Assembly: GCA_964554475.1 (NCBI GenBank)
Contig: CAZKOT010000001.1
Span: forward strand, 1-64,000
Source: CAJKWP01 sp964554475
GTDB lineage: Bacteria > Bacillota > Clostridia > Christensenellales > UBA1242
Reading direction: 5' to 3'
DNA length: 64,000 nucleotides
Part shown: positions 27,630 through 39,294 of the stretch, in pieces
How the letters are laid out: every line of letters begins with the position of its first letter
Position numbering within the stretch: the first letter of the stretch is position 1
Translations under genes and position numbers: made by a program
Notes under the pieces: model-generated
The model's database searches: none
What the model was told of the DNA's origin: nothing
Seen by the model: the letters and a program-made list of their open reading frames with translations, nothing else

Positions 27630-30600
27630 TTATGGATAGAGTATGTAAGTACTTTCCCAAATTAAAACAGGATAGGTTCCGCCACTATTCCAAACATTTG
27701 AATAAAGTGCATTAAGTTCATTGAAAAGATTCACCGTTGAAATATCAATTGAATTAAAATTTCCAGGTGGATTATTTATAGGTGAAACACCTATAACAGA
27801 AATGTAATAATTATAAACTCCTGACGAAAGAGATGTTGCCCCCGATAATCCAACTAGCAGTCCCAAATATCGAGTTGTCAATCCTCCTGGACTTCCAAGA
27901 ATTGAATTACTTTCCGAAATTAAGGTTGTTGTGAACGAATTGTTAATTTTTCCACCATTTTGATTTGCTATATATCCAGAAATACCACCAATATATGCAT
28001 TACGAGCTGATGTTGCAGTATTTAAATATTCAACAATTAAACTACTAGCGATATTATAACAATTTCTTATTATACCTTCATTTCTTCCGGTAATTGCTCC
28101 AACATAAGTGTTTGAAGCAGTTCCAAGAGTAATTTTTGCCCTTAAATTACCTTTATTATAACATTCAACAATTTTTCCAATTAAGTTTTCTGAAGAAGAT
28201 GTTCCACCAAAATTAAATGCAGCAACTCCTCCAATATTTACTGTTTTTGCTCTTCCTGTAATATTTGCTAGATTTCCGCTTTTTCGAATTGTTCCTGTAT
28301 AGGTTGTTTCACCCTCAGTTATTTGATTGTTTGCGTAAGCAATTCCGCCGATTGTCAATTCTGAACTTGTTATATCAGTATCATTAAAATCCAAAGTTGC
28401 GAGGTTCACACAAAGTTCAATAATTCCATAATTGTTGCATGCAATTCCACCATAGTAGTAATATATTCCAGCAGTAGTTGCTGAAGAGAATGAAACATTC
28501 TTGATTTGACAGTATGAAATTAAACCAAAATTTTCATTTACTAGTGATGAAAACCTGAGCGAATTAACATCAGTAGAGGAAATATTTCCGTGAGAAATAT
28601 TGGCAATTATATTAAGATTTTTAATAATACCATTAGCATTTAATCTAACAAACAAACCAATATTTGTTGCTTTAATTGATGTTGTGTTTGTAAAACTCCA
28701 ACTTATAGTCTTATTATCTCCGTCATAAATTCCACCAAATGTCGAAATCATTACATCAACAAGAGTTAAGTTTGCAGTTTGTTTAAAATTAAACACTTTT
28801 TCTATTTCTTCAACTATTCCATCACCGTCATTATCTTTTATTAAATATGTTGGCTTTGTCGGTCTGTAAATCATGTTTGCAAACTGCACTGAAGTTGCAA
28901 TGTTATAAGGATTTGATTCTGTTCCTTCCCCACTTTCAAACAAATTAAAATTAATCAAAGTAAATTCGTGATCAACTCCCTCAATTGTCAAAACAAAACT
29001 AGAATGATTGATTAGTCCATTTTCACTTACAGAATTAAAGAAATATTTAAACTCAGAAGCAATGCTTCCATCTGGTGTGATTGCACAAACCTTAATTCTA
29101 TGAAGACCAATCAATTCGGGCATAAATTCCATTACTGTTGAGGTATATGTTCTTGTTGATAAAACATTAAATGTTTCAGTGCTCTCGTTCCATGAAACAA
29201 TTTCATCAACTATTCTAAAAGTCCCAGAACCAGAATGTGTCCATGCAATTTTTCTTGAACTTGAGAAATAGGAAAAATCTTCAATTGCAACTGGTGGAGT
29301 AACATCATATCTCACACTGTAATCTGACATTAAAACATTATTTGAATCTGTAATTGGTATTACACAAATTTTGAAATATAAGGTCCCCGCACTAATTAAT
29401 GATTGAATACCCGGAGTAATTGGATCAGTATCAAACATACTTTCAATTTGACCATAATAATAAGAAGGAATTGAAGATTCATATTGTCCAAGTATTGCAA
29501 TTTCTGCATATGTTTCACCATCATAACTATACTTAAACAAGTAATCATATCCAGTAACCCCGACTACATTACCCGTAAATCTCCATTTAATAATGAATCC
29601 ACCATCAGGAGATGGATCAGACAAGTATTCAACACTATCGATTTCAGTAAGTTTTTTGAAATTACCACCCAAAGTTTCATTTGAATTAATATGTTCTTCC
29701 CCACCTAACGCTTTGATTTTTACCTCATAATCAACGTTAACTCCTAAACTTTCAAATTTAATAATATCATCCCCTGTTAATTGTGAAGGATTAAATTCAT
29801 TTGTTAAAGTTGTAAAAGTAACAACTTGAGGCAATCTTGTGAATGTTAACAAATATGAAGTACTTTGAGTGACCTCATTCCATCTAATAACTCCATTATC
29901 AATTCTAACATTAGAAACTTGTTGCAGTTTTGTAAATTCGGCATGTGAAGCTTCTAAAGTTTTTCCAATTAAATATTTGTAAATTTTTCCATCAGTGTGC
30001 TCAAACTCACCATTTGAGTATGGTTGAATAGAAACATCATAATCACCCGCAAGATAAGCTTGAAACATTTCAATAAACTCGGGCGGAGGAGATGGATTTT
30101 CAACGCTTAACCATTGACCAATGAAATCATAAAGAACGAACGTATCTCCCAACCAAGCGAAAGTGGAATATTCTTCGTAATGGAAAGGATTGTAAATATG
30201 AGTGCCGAAAAACGAAATTTTATATCCTGTAACGTTGCTTCCACCCAAATCAGTAACATTTCTCCAAACCAGATTTCCCTCATGAACTCCAATACTTGCT
30301 ACGGAATTAAGCATAACTGCATTAATACCATCCATATAACTCGAAATTGCATAAATAGGAGATCCTCCAAAAGAACTGGTTGTTGTTCCAATGGTTCGGA
30401 AATTGTAATTGTTATAACCTGGAGTAATAGATTCATAAATAGAGGTAAGACCCACTTCACCATATGGTAAATCAAACACTAATAACTGTGTTGAAGTTTG
30501 AACATAAACAAGATAACCACTGTTGTTTAAGACATTCGCCCATTCAAATCTTCCATGAACAATGTCAACGGATGGCGAATCAAGTTTACTTATTTCTCCT

Positions 30601-33600
30601 AAATCTGTTACTTTTCCTGATATTACATTTGTTCCGTTACCAATAGCTTGAATAGATAATTCATAGATAATTATATTTGTTTCACCATCTCTTGTTTCAA
30701 GCGGAAGAAAATCCCAACTGCTACCTGTGTGCAAAGCTTCATAAGTATCAATACCTGGTGATTGAGGCACTGCAATAATATTATAACCTGTTGCAAGTCC
30801 ACTAGAACTATATCCAAGAACTCCTCCATCCATGTTTGCATTAACGGTTGGTAATACAGTTATGTTTACTGCGGTTGATGGGTAACCATGAATTGTCATA
30901 TTACTATCACCACTGACAAAAACATATAATCTGTATTGTCCTGCAGGTAAAATGTCTGCATTTACTAGGTCTACCAAATTTACACTTCTATTATCATTGT
31001 CTCTTGTTGCAATTTGAAAACGATTTCCATTTGCAATATTTTCTGCAAGGACAGTGTAGTCAAATTTATCAGTTGTTGAATAATGATATCCTGCTTTAAT
31101 AGGATAGGTTGACTCGCTCCATGACAATACATAATTATCAATACTAACCGAAGTCGGCGCTGAAGGAATGTAAACGTTAATTCCCAAGTTATATCTTGAA
31201 TTGAGCCAATTATAATCATCTCCATTTTGCTTTACAGAAATTGTATAAAATCCCGAAGGAACATTTGTAAGTTCATTTGTAAACCAATTCATAACTGGCC
31301 AACCAAATTCAAAATCTTCACTTAATCCCAAATAACCTCTAATAACTTCCCAATCTTCAGGACTTGCATCCACCATATTAGGTCTAAAGAAATTTGCAGC
31401 AGGAACAGTGTAATAATTAAACCCCGTTCCCCCCTCATTTTGTAATCTTAATATAATAGTATTATTGTCAAGTTCATCTGGCCAAGGATTGTAATTAAAA
31501 GGTAAATTCGATGGAATAAAACGATAAGGGGTTGTCGAACTGAATTCATAATCCCAATTAGCATCACTCCATAAGAGTGTTCCATTTTGCACAATTAAAT
31601 TTTGAGGAGCGGACAATTTAACTACGGGTGCTAAAAATCCAATATTATACGACTCAAAACAGCCCAAACCACTCGGTGCAATTTTTAAGGAATCATTTGT
31701 GCAAACTGCACGCACACCCAAAAAGTAATACAAGTTTTCATTTAATTCTCCAAAATAATCTGGCAATTCCCAACTCCACGAAGCATTTTGCATTGAATCA
31801 AGAAGTGTCGGGGGAGTTGAAATAAATGTAAGATATGTGATTTCATCTTCATATCCCCATTCACCTTCGCCAATTTCGATTAATTGTGGTTGTCTATAAT
31901 AAATATAATAACCGTTTGCTCCACTTACATTATCCCAATAAAGATAACCATTTTCAACATAAACCGGAACTTCTGAAAGTTTGGTAAAATTATAATTAAT
32001 TGAATATGCTGAAGAAATGAAATAATAACCGCCAACTTCAGGTTCGCTTTTTCCGTCAATACGAACTTTAAATGTATAAGTTCCACTTTGATAGTATAAA
32101 TCATTCAAACTATCATTATATTCATCACTATTCATTTCCAAATAACTATCTAAAAAATTTAAATGATTGTAGTTATAAATATACGCAAACCCACCTTCAT
32201 AATGTAAACAGCTCATTGTAATGCTATAAGTTCTGTCTGCCACTGCTTGCCACGAAACTGTAAATTGATTTTTTGAACTTTCATTCCAATCAAAAGTAAA
32301 ATCATTAGATGAATCATTTGGATTTGGAGTCAATCTTATATTTAGAGTGCTTGAAGATAAATCTGAATTTAATAAATTACTTGATGCAGAAGAAGTTGCC
32401 ATAATTGCAAAAGTATAATCCACATCATTTTGAAGTTGTTGTGCTCCGCTATAAAAAGCACTACTTAATCCAATAAAATATCCCGAATCAAGCCGTGATT
32501 CGTCAAGGTTATAATTACGATTAAGAAGGGTTTCTTTTGCAATAAAATTAGTTGTCCAATCATCATCTATGAAAACTTTAAATTCACCATTTAAAATTGA
32601 AATTTCGGTTGGTGCAATAAGTTTATGTGCTGTGTAATTTAAATCTTGATAAGAGTAACTTCCGCCAGGCAGAGAAGTATAACTCATCCTATAGCGTGAA
32701 TCCAAAATAATGTTTTCACTTTTAATGATTCCTGCTTCCAAATTACCACTACATTTCAAATTAGCAACAATATCTCCCGAAATACCTGTAAGAAGATTGT
32801 TTTTTGTTGTTGGTGAAGCAATTTGAATATAATTTAATTCGGTTTGAAGAACTCTTAAAAGATATCCTTGGCAATCAACATCATCAGTACTATTCCATGT
32901 TAAAACACCATTCAAAGCATAAATATTATTAACTGGTGCTAGTCTTTTACCCGAAATTTGAGTAATTTTTGAATCTAAAAATCCATTCATAGAAACTTTT
33001 ATTGTGATTGTAAAAATTCCTGTAGGAATGTAAAAATTTAAATCTTCTGTTATAGGGTAAATTAGTTTTCCAGCAACTGGAGACAATTCATTATTTTGGT
33101 AACTTGTTCCTGCAACGGAAAGAGTGTAAATAGCATTTATTGGATTACTTTCAATGTCGGCCTGCAATGAAATACTTTGTTCATCATTGTTTGCTTTTAA
33201 AAATCCGTCAAAAGTAAGAGCATTTAATTTGGTGCGAGTTGGTGCAGAAGTTGCCGAATTAATTGCATTTAAAGTACCATTATAAAAAGCAAACACTTCA
33301 AAGATATATGTCCCTCCAACTACTTCAACTCCTTGATATGTCCAAATGTCAGGAAATTCCCATACCTGATTTGAGTTTAAAATAACTGGGACTTCTGTAA
33401 CATCTAAAATAACAGTATCAATTCCATCTGTATGTTTAACCGTTAAAGAAAATTGAGCATTACTGTTAACAATGCTTTCGTCAATGGTTAAATATGTGCC
33501 AAAAATATCAATTGAAGGTGCATCTAATTTTTGTTTTGCAATAACACTACTTGCTCCTGAAAAATAATACCTTCCATTAATTTGAGTGTCTCTATCCCCA

Positions 33601-36600
33601 AACGGTAAAACATAAAAATCAATTATTCCAGAAAAAGTAATATCTGCAAAAATTTCGCTTGTGAAATCATTATAAATATTTGAAGTGAAAACAGGAGTTG
33701 TAGGGGAATATCCCGATTTATGATAATAAGCATAATAACCCAAGTCAACTGATGCTGTAGTGCCAGCCCAACTGAAAACAGCAAGTTGATTAACTGCCAA
33801 ATTTGTAATGGAAGGAAGTCTTTGAATAATTATTTCTTCCGAAAAATCCGAATTATAATAATTCTCGGCATTTGCCATTACTCTAACATTAAAAATTCCA
33901 TTTGGAGCATTTTCAAAAATTAAATCTTCAGTGCTAAATGAATTTGTGTAGGTAATTGCAAAAGGTGTTTCAAAATTATTAATATAAACATTATATTTTT
34001 CTGCACCGCTCACCAAATCCCATGAAATTGTAACTTCAAGCTGCTCAACTGTGTCTTCTGCTTCAGCAATAACATTTAAAACCTGTGCTAATTTTATTAA
34101 GTTAGTTATAGTGGAAAATTGAGAAGATAGAAAACCTGTATAAGGATTTGTTAAAGTCAATTCTTCCACAACTATTGCACGAATTCTAACTTCATATATT
34201 CCTGCGTCTGAAATAAAATTTGCAATCGAGGTATGGAAAATGGAAATTGAAGTAACAGGGGTTCCTGCTTCAAAAGCATTAACAACAATTGAAATATTTT
34301 CCTCACTCGAATTCTCAATAATAATTTCGTAACGGTTAGCATTTGCAGTTTGCACCCAACTTATAACATCATTATCTATTAAAGGTGCATTCATTGTTGT
34401 AATTCTGTCAAGATTAAAAGAATTAACAGCACTATTTAAGTAATAAACATCCCCGCCTTCTAATCTACCCGCTCCAATTAACCTAGTTGCGATTGATTCA
34501 CCCGTTGTCGTGACAAAAGAAATTGAATAAGAGGATGAATTATTTATATTTGCGACTGTTTCTTCATTACCCGTCCCTTCATTGAAAATAACACTTGAAA
34601 CTTCATTTGTTAAATTATAAATTGAAAAAATTTCACTATCAAAAACAGTTACTTCGGTAACAGCGGGCAATCTCGTCAGTGTAAAAATTGTAATTTCGGA
34701 AGGAATAAAATTTGAATTGACAGCATAAAGAGTTAAAACGTAATTACGCACGGCAAGTGTATTTGAAAAAAGCGCATTAGTATTTATTATAAATTCTTCA
34801 GGAGCACCGTCAACAGAAACAAAAAAACCCGTGGCGCTTTGAACAGCTCCCCATGAAACAGTTACCGATGTTTGATTTAAAGTTAATTCTGGAGTTACAT
34901 TTGTAATAAGTGGGGTCTCAAGTTTAGTAACTTCAAGAGCATTCGAAAACAATGAAGAAATAAAACTTGCGTTCTCTGTATTAACTGTAACATCTTCAAT
35001 AACGCTTTTTACTGAAAAACTAAAATTCTCGTCTAACTCAGCAAAGACAGCAGGATAATCATTTAAATCTAATGAGTTAGTACTAGAAATTAACGTTTGA
35101 GAATAAGTAAGACCTTTTGTAATAATAACTTCATAATACTCTGCATCCGCATTTTCATTCCAACTCAAAATAAAATCTGTAAAGCTTAAATTATTTGGTG
35201 TTGAAAGTCTATTAATAGTGAATGTAGCTGTTGCACTGTCCAAATAATAAGGTGAAGAAATTGTTTCCAAAGCAACAAAATTAATAACAATTTCATTTGT
35301 TACACTAAATTCAAATGTAGAAAAGTTGATTTGAACTCCTTCCACAGTAGCATAGATTTGCTCTGCTGAAAGTTTTGTTAAAAGTGAAGGGTCAATCACC
35401 ATTGTAATTTCTTCGTTTTCTGAAATTAAAATTGAAGTTGGGGAGATTAATTTTTCAACTGTTATTTCTGTTGGTAATGACTTGAAAAGATTTCCAACTC
35501 CACCATCATCAGCGCTATCATTTAGCGAAAGAGCAATGGCATTAAAGAAATAAATTCCAACATTTAAAACAATGTCCGAAACATTGTGCATTCTATCAGT
35601 TCCTGTTAATCTAACAAGTCGTTCCGATAATTCCAGTACTCCATCATCGTTATAATCGCAATAAATATCGTAAGCTTCAGCATTTACAATGGTTGAAACA
35701 GTTAAATTTCCATTTTCTCTATTAAAAGTCAAAGTGGGTGAAGCGAGAGTTGAAAAAACCCTATAAACAATGGAAGAAGAAAAATCAATTGCATTTAAAA
35801 TCGTATTATTGTCGCCCATTGCTTTTACTGAGAAAATATAATCCCCAAATGGTAAATTTGCAAAAGTATATTGCAAATTTTCAGTTGTTCCGTTAATGTA
35901 AAATTCACCATCTCTCGTTAATTCAAAATTATATGTAACTGCATTTTCAATTTCGTTCCAATTCCATGTAACGTTTTCACCGTTAACCATATGAGTTGGA
36001 GCGGAAGAAATATTTGCAAGTCTTATAATAGTAATTTCTGTTGGCAAAGAATCAATTAAATTTCCGCCCGCGTCAAAATTATCATCTGTTGAAACCGCAA
36101 CTGCAGAAAAAACAAAACTTCCTGAAACATCAACAATATGCGAAACATCACAAACTCCCCCATTTTGCAAAAGAACAACGGGTTCGCCAAGTGCATCAAG
36201 TAAAACATCACCATCATATAAAAGAATATATTCATCTGCATTTTGAATTGAATTTCCAAATGGTATAACTGTTAGTTGCTCGGTTTCATTATCAAAAGTT
36301 AAAACGGGTGAATCTAATTGTGTAAAAATTCTAAAAGAAACAGAACCAAAATCCATTGAATCCAAATAATTTTGATTATTGCCTATTGCCTTTATAAAAA
36401 ATTCGTAATCCCCAAAAGTAAAATCATCAAGTGAATAAGTAGAATATGTAGTTGTTCCGTTCCTAAAGGGACCTGGATTCTCGTCCTTGTAAATTTCAAA
36501 ACTATAATTAACTGCTCCAGTGATCCCATCCCAAGTTATCGTTTCATCAATTAAAGGAGTAATATATGTTGTATCACTCAACGGTGTAATATTTGCAAGT

Positions 36601-38309
36601 CTAACAACATTATAATTTGCAGGTTCTGCTGAAAGTAAATAATAACCTTCTTTTAATTCTAGTTCTTCGTCATATTCAAATTCATCATCAAAAGGAGAAA
36701 CACTTATTATATAGGGTTCGTCACCACTTTTTGCAATAGGAAAAAGACTGTTAGTTGAGCCTAATGTTAAAGTAATTGTTGTCGTACCACTTTGAGTTGA
36801 AGCAATATTTTCACCGTCAATTGTAACAGTATAACCCAAAGCACCTTCTGAACGTATAAAATTTAATGAACTAATGCCTCCACTTGTATTATGTAATAAA
36901 CCTGAAATATTACCTAATTGTTTAATATTTAAAATATTTGAAAAATCACTTGCAACCTCAAATTCTTGTGTGGGCATTTGTCTTGAAAAAACCTCAAAAA
37001 TTCCTGCGCTTTGTTCAAATGTGTAAAAATCTTCCGGTTGAAGAAAAGAATCTCCCATGGGCAAAACAACCACTGAAGTTACGGTATTTCTAATAAGTAT
37101 TTGTGTGTTTGATAATGTTGTTGAAACAGACTTTGTTAGCGGAGAAAATGAAATCGTGGGCGGAGCAAGTTTAACAACAGTTATTTGATTTGAATCTGCA
37201 CTATCAAGGGAAATAATATCCTCTGTTACTGCACCAATTGCTTTAATAGTAATAAGATTATTCCCAATTTCCCATTCTTCAAAATTATCATGAGAAACAG
37301 TTAATTTATCAATAGTTCTAGTCCCCAAACTATCAGTTATTGTTAAAACATATTTTGAAATTAAAGATGCCTGTGAATAGTCCCATGAGATTCTATCATT
37401 TGAAAAAGAAATTTCTGGAGCAACTAGTCGTGTAAGGTTAACAGTTTCAGTTGCACTTGTGTAAACAATATCTTCAATTGTTAAGACGGCATTAACACTA
37501 ATTGAATAATCATCAACAGATGACATATCATCAGGAATAATGAAATTACTATCGCTTGTTTGATAATTACTACTTGTTTGAGGAACAGTTAATTTATTAA
37601 AAACAATATTATATAAAACTCCCTCAACCCCAACTTCAGTCCAAGAGAGCGTTGAGGTGCTGGGACTAAAATTTAAATTTGTAGGCGTAGGAACCACTGC
37701 AAAAGAAAAAATGGCAGGTTCAGAATTATTATAACCCTCTCTTTTTGCAATAACAGTAGCAGAATAAATTCCACTGGCAAGAGGAATTTTTTCTTTTATA
37801 TTAACATTATTCGTAAAAACATTTTCAGATTCAAATTGTAAAACATCATTTTGAAATATTTGAATATTATAAGAAGTTGCAAAAATCGTAGGCGAAATTG
37901 AGGTAGCATTCCAACTAAGATAGCTTGTTTCACTATTATATGTAAAACCAGTAACTGAGTTAAATTGTTCAAGATGTCTCTCTACTGTAACGGTGAAATA
38001 TGCATAACTTTTTCCAACATTTGCTTCAATAAGTGCTATTCCTTCATTGACAGCAAAAAGGGTAAAAGTATTAGGGTCAACATAAGCGATGTTTTGGTTA
38101 TTTGATTTAAATTTAACTTGCTGAACTATAGCTCCTCCAGAAGCAATCAACAAAGGTTTAATATCAATCGTGTCACCTTCTTGCATAACAGTATTTTCTT
38201 CTAAAAATTCAACTTTGTAATTTTGAGTAACATCTTCTCCACATGCAGAAAACAAGCCCATCGAAAACAAGCACACAAACAATAAAATAAATTTTTTGAT
38301 TTTTTTCAA
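27630..38309 (-). CDS. Giant (3559 aa) lipoprotein with fibronectin-III-like modules and GLUG-like C-terminus
   Basis: It starts at TTG with an AGAGGAAAG ribosome-binding site. The N-terminal signal ends in a lipobox (L-F-S-A-C, cysteine at ~22), so the protein should be lipid-anchored outside the membrane. Residues ~30-108 look like a Big_2 Ig-like domain ('NNQNIAYVDPNTFTLFAVNEG'). A very long series of fibronectin-III-like modules follows, each with 'L-x-W-x-x-[AVG]-x-x-A-x-x-Y' cores such as 'LSWNATSISPTIFATSY' and 'VTWNWNEIENAVTYNF'. The last ~450 residues carry GLUG-type repeats ('IGGVAAFNFGG', 'GAITGRNEGIIRNCYN', 'IGGISGYIANQNGG'), a beta-helical motif of bacterial surface proteins. There is no transmembrane or sortase signal. 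It is probably an adhesin or fibrous surface layer component, transcribed on its own. Confidence 0.85.
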   Translation of the reverse strand: MKKIKKFILLFVCLFSMGLFSACGEDVTQNYKVEFLEENTVMQEGDTIDIKPLLIASGGAIVQQVKFKSNNQNIAYVDPNTFTLFAVNEGIALIEANVGKSYAYFTVTVERHLEQFNSVTGFTYNSETSYLSWNATSISPTIFATSYNIQIFQNDVLQFESENVFTNNVNIKEKIPLASGIYSATVIAKREGYNNSEPAIFSFAVVPTPTNLNFSPSTSTLSWTEVGVEGVLYNIVFNKLTVPQTSSNYQTSDSNFIIPDDMSSVDDYSISVNAVLTIEDIVYTSATETVNLTRLVAPEISFSNDRISWDYSQASLISKYVLTITDSLGTRTIDKLTVSHDNFEEWEIGNNLITIKAIGAVTEDIISLDSADSNQITVVKLAPPTISFSPLTKSVSTTLSNTQILIRNTVTSVVVLPMGDSFLQPEDFYTFEQSAGIFEVFSRQMPTQEFEVASDFSNILNIKQLGNISGLLHNTSGGISSLNFIRSEGALGYTVTIDGENIASTQSGTTTITLTLGSTNSLFPIAKSGDEPYIISVSPFDDEFEYDEELELKEGYYLLSAEPANYNVVRLANITPLSDTTYITPLIDETITWDGITGAVNYSFEIYKDENPGPFRNGTTTYSTYSLDDFTFGDYEFFIKAIGNNQNYLDSMDFGSVSFRIFTQLDSPVLTFDNETEQLTVIPFGNSIQNADEYILLYDGDVLLDALGEPVVLLQNGGVCDVSHIVDVSGSFVFSAVAVSTDDNFDAGGNLIDSLPTEITIIRLANISSAPTHMVNGENVTWNWNEIENAVTYNFELTRDGEFYINGTTENLQYTFANLPFGDYIFSVKAMGDNNTILNAIDFSSSIVYRVFSTLASPTLTFNRENGNLTVSTIVNAEAYDIYCDYNDDGVLELSERLVRLTGTDRMHNVSDIVLNVGIYFFNAIALSLNDSADDGGVGNLFKSLPTEITVEKLISPTSILISENEEITMVIDPSLLTKLSAEQIYATVEGVQINFSTFEFSVTNEIVINFVALETISSPYYLDSATATFTINRLSTPNNLSFTDFILSWNENADAEYYEVIITKGLTYSQTLISSTNSLDLNDYPAVFAELDENFSFSVKSVIEDVTVNTENASFISSLFSNALEVTKLETPLITNVTPELTLNQTSVTVSWGAVQSATGFFVSVDGAPEEFIINTNALFSNTLAVRNYVLTLYAVNSNFIPSEITIFTLTRLPAVTEVTVFDSEIFSIYNLTNEVSSVIFNEGTGNEETVANINNSSSYSISFVTTTGESIATRLIGAGRLEGGDVYYLNSAVNSFNLDRITTMNAPLIDNDVISWVQTANANRYEIIIENSSEENISIVVNAFEAGTPVTSISIFHTSIANFISDAGIYEVRIRAIVVEELTLTNPYTGFLSSQFSTITNLIKLAQVLNVIAEAEDTVEQLEVTISWDLVSGAEKYNVYINNFETPFAITYTNSFSTEDLIFENAPNGIFNVRVMANAENYYNSDFSEEIIIQRLPSITNLAVNQLAVFSWAGTTASVDLGYYAYYHKSGYSPTTPVFTSNIYNDFTSEIFADITFSGIIDFYVLPFGDRDTQINGRYYFSGASSVIAKQKLDAPSIDIFGTYLTIDESIVNSNAQFSLTVKHTDGIDTVILDVTEVPVILNSNQVWEFPDIWTYQGVEVVGGTYIFEVFAFYNGTLNAINSATSAPTRTKLNALTFDGFLKANNDEQSISLQADIESNPINAIYTLSVAGTSYQNNELSPVAGKLIYPITEDLNFYIPTGIFTITIKVSMNGFLDSKITQISGKRLAPVNNIYALNGVLTWNSTDDVDCQGYLLRVLQTELNYIQIASPTTKNNLLTGISGDIVANLKCSGNLEAGIIKSENIILDSRYRMSYTSLPGGSYSYQDLNYTAHKLIAPTEISILNGEFKVFIDDDWTTNFIAKETLLNRNYNLDESRLDSGYFIGLSSAFYSGAQQLQNDVDYTFAIMATSSASSNLLNSDLSSSTLNIRLTPNPNDSSNDFTFDWNESSKNQFTVSWQAVADRTYSITMSCLHYEGGFAYIYNYNHLNFLDSYLEMNSDEYNDSLNDLYYQSGTYTFKVRIDGKSEPEVGGYYFISSAYSINYNFTKLSEVPVYVENGYLYWDNVSGANGYYIYYRQPQLIEIGEGEWGYEDEITYLTFISTPPTLLDSMQNASWSWELPDYFGELNENLYYFLGVRAVCTNDSLKIAPSGLGCFESYNIGFLAPVVKLSAPQNLIVQNGTLLWSDANWDYEFSSTTPYRFIPSNLPFNYNPWPDELDNNTIILRLQNEGGTGFNYYTVPAANFFRPNMVDASPEDWEVIRGYLGLSEDFEFGWPVMNWFTNELTNVPSGFYTISVKQNGDDYNWLNSRYNLGINVYIPSAPTSVSIDNYVLSWSESTYPIKAGYHYSTTDKFDYTVLAENIANGNRFQIATRDNDNRSVNLVDLVNADILPAGQYRLYVFVSGDSNMTIHGYPSTAVNITVLPTVNANMDGGVLGYSSSGLATGYNIIAVPQSPGIDTYEALHTGSSWDFLPLETRDGETNIIIYELSIQAIGNGTNVISGKVTDLGEISKLDSPSVDIVHGRFEWANVLNNSGYLVYVQTSTQLLVFDLPYGEVGLTSIYESITPGYNNYNFRTIGTTTSSFGGSPIYAISSYMDGINAVMLNSVASIGVHEGNLVWRNVTDLGGSNVTGYKISFFGTHIYNPFHYEEYSTFAWLGDTFVLYDFIGQWLSVENPSPPPEFIEMFQAYLAGDYDVSIQPYSNGEFEHTDGKIYKYLIGKTLEASHAEFTKLQQVSNVRIDNGVIRWNEVTQSTSYLLTFTRLPQVVTFTTLTNEFNPSQLTGDDIIKFESLGVNVDYEVKIKALGGEEHINSNETLGGNFKKLTEIDSVEYLSDPSPDGGFIIKWRFTGNVVGVTGYDYLFKYSYDGETYAEIAILGQYESSIPSYYYGQIESMFDTDPITPGIQSLISAGTLYFKICVIPITDSNNVLMSDYSVRYDVTPPVAIEDFSYFSSSRKIAWTHSGSGTFRIVDEIVSWNESTETFNVLSTRTYTSTVMEFMPELIGLHRIKVCAITPDGSIASEFKYFFNSVSENGLINHSSFVLTIEGVDHEFTLINFNLFESGEGTESNPYNIATSVQFANMIYRPTKPTYLIKDNDGDGIVEEIEKVFNFKQTANLTLVDVMISTFGGIYDGDNKTISWSFTNTTSIKATNIGLFVRLNANGIIKNLNIIANISHGNISSTDVNSLRFSSLVNENFGLISYCQIKNVSFSSATTAGIYYYYGGIACNNYGIIELCVNLATLDFNDTDITSSELTIGGIAYANNQITEGETTYTGTIRKSGNLANITGRAKTVNIGGVAAFNFGGTSSSENLIGKIVECYNKGNLRAKITLGTASNTYVGAITGRNEGIIRNCYNIASSLIVEYLNTATSARNAYIGGISGYIANQNGGKINNSFTTTLISESNSILGSPGGLTTRYLGLLVGLSGATSLSSGVYNYYISVIGVSPINNPPGNFNSIDISTVNLFNELNALYSNVWNSGGTYPVLIWESTYILYP

Positions 38310-38538
38310 TGCTTTCCTCTTTAGATTAACATTCCATTACTCTATTTTAGTATAACTATTTGAAAATTTTTAAAACTGAAAATATAAACTAATCTCATTT
38401 GTAACGTAAAATTCTTTTTTTCCTTTTCTTTCCAATTAAAACAGGAGGTCAAAATCTAAAATAGTTTTCGAAGGTCTAACCAAAGCGCTCAATTAGTCAG
38501 TTATAAATCTTAATTATTTAATCCATGTCCATTTTAAT

Positions 38539-39285
38539 TTACTTCACACGAATGATTTTTGAAAAACTTTCTGGATTCAAACTAGCACCTCCAATTAGTC
38601 CTCCATTAACACCTTCCGCTTTCAAAACTATTTTTACATTTTCGGGTTTAACACTACCGCCATAAAGTATAGCAACCTCTTTTGCAGCTTTTTCTGAAAA
38701 ATTTTGAGTAATTACTTCTCTAATAAATTTTGCGACTTCTTCGATTTGTTCTTTTGTTGGAATTTTTCCCGTTCCAATTGCCCAAATAGGCTCATAAGCA
38801 ATGACAATGTTATTAAGTTCATTTTCATAAAGTCCACTTAAGCCCTGTTCAATTTGTTGTTTTAAAACAATTTTTGTTTTATCACTTTCTCTTTCAGCCA
38901 AACTTTCACCAATGCAAAAAATTACCCCAAGTCCATTCTTGAGAAGTTGTTTTATTTTTGCATTAACACTTTGATTACTTTCCCCAAAATATTTTCTTCT
39001 TTCACTATGCCCAACCAAAACAAGTTCGCATGAAAGATCTTTAAGCATATTTGCGCTAATTTCACCCGTAAACTCACCACTATCTTTTTCGTGAACATTT
39101 TGAGCACCTAATAAAATTTTTGTACCTTTAAGCATTTTTCTTGCAAGGGGTATGTTTGTAAAAGGAAAGCAAATTGCAATTTTATTATTTGCTTCTTCCA
39201 CAAGAGGAATAAGAGTATTTAAATATTTTTTTGTCTCTTCCTCGGTAAAATTCATTTTTAAATTTCCAATAATAAATTTTTTCAT
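38539..39285 (-). CDS. tpiA: Triosephosphate isomerase
   Basis: 248 residues, the normal length. It interconverts dihydroxyacetone phosphate and glyceraldehyde 3-phosphate in glycolysis. Catalytic residues are visible: Lys10 in 'GNLKMN' (the usual Trp is Leu here), His93 in 'LVGHSERR' and Glu165 in 'IAYEPIWAIGTGK' (flexible loop 6). The phosphate-binding ends 'ILYGGSVKPEN' and 'GLIGGASLNPESF' are intact. It is nine bases downstream of pgk on the same strand and surely in one operon with it. Both are cytosolic. Confidence 0.98.
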   Translation of the reverse strand: MKKFIIGNLKMNFTEEETKKYLNTLIPLVEEANNKIAICFPFTNIPLARKMLKGTKILLGAQNVHEKDSGEFTGEISANMLKDLSCELVLVGHSERRKYFGESNQSVNAKIKQLLKNGLGVIFCIGESLAERESDKTKIVLKQQIEQGLSGLYENELNNIVIAYEPIWAIGTGKIPTKEQIEEVAKFIREVITQNFSEKAAKEVAILYGGSVKPENVKIVLKAEGVNGGLIGGASLNPESFSKIIRVK

Positions 39286-39294
39286 ATTTATCTC

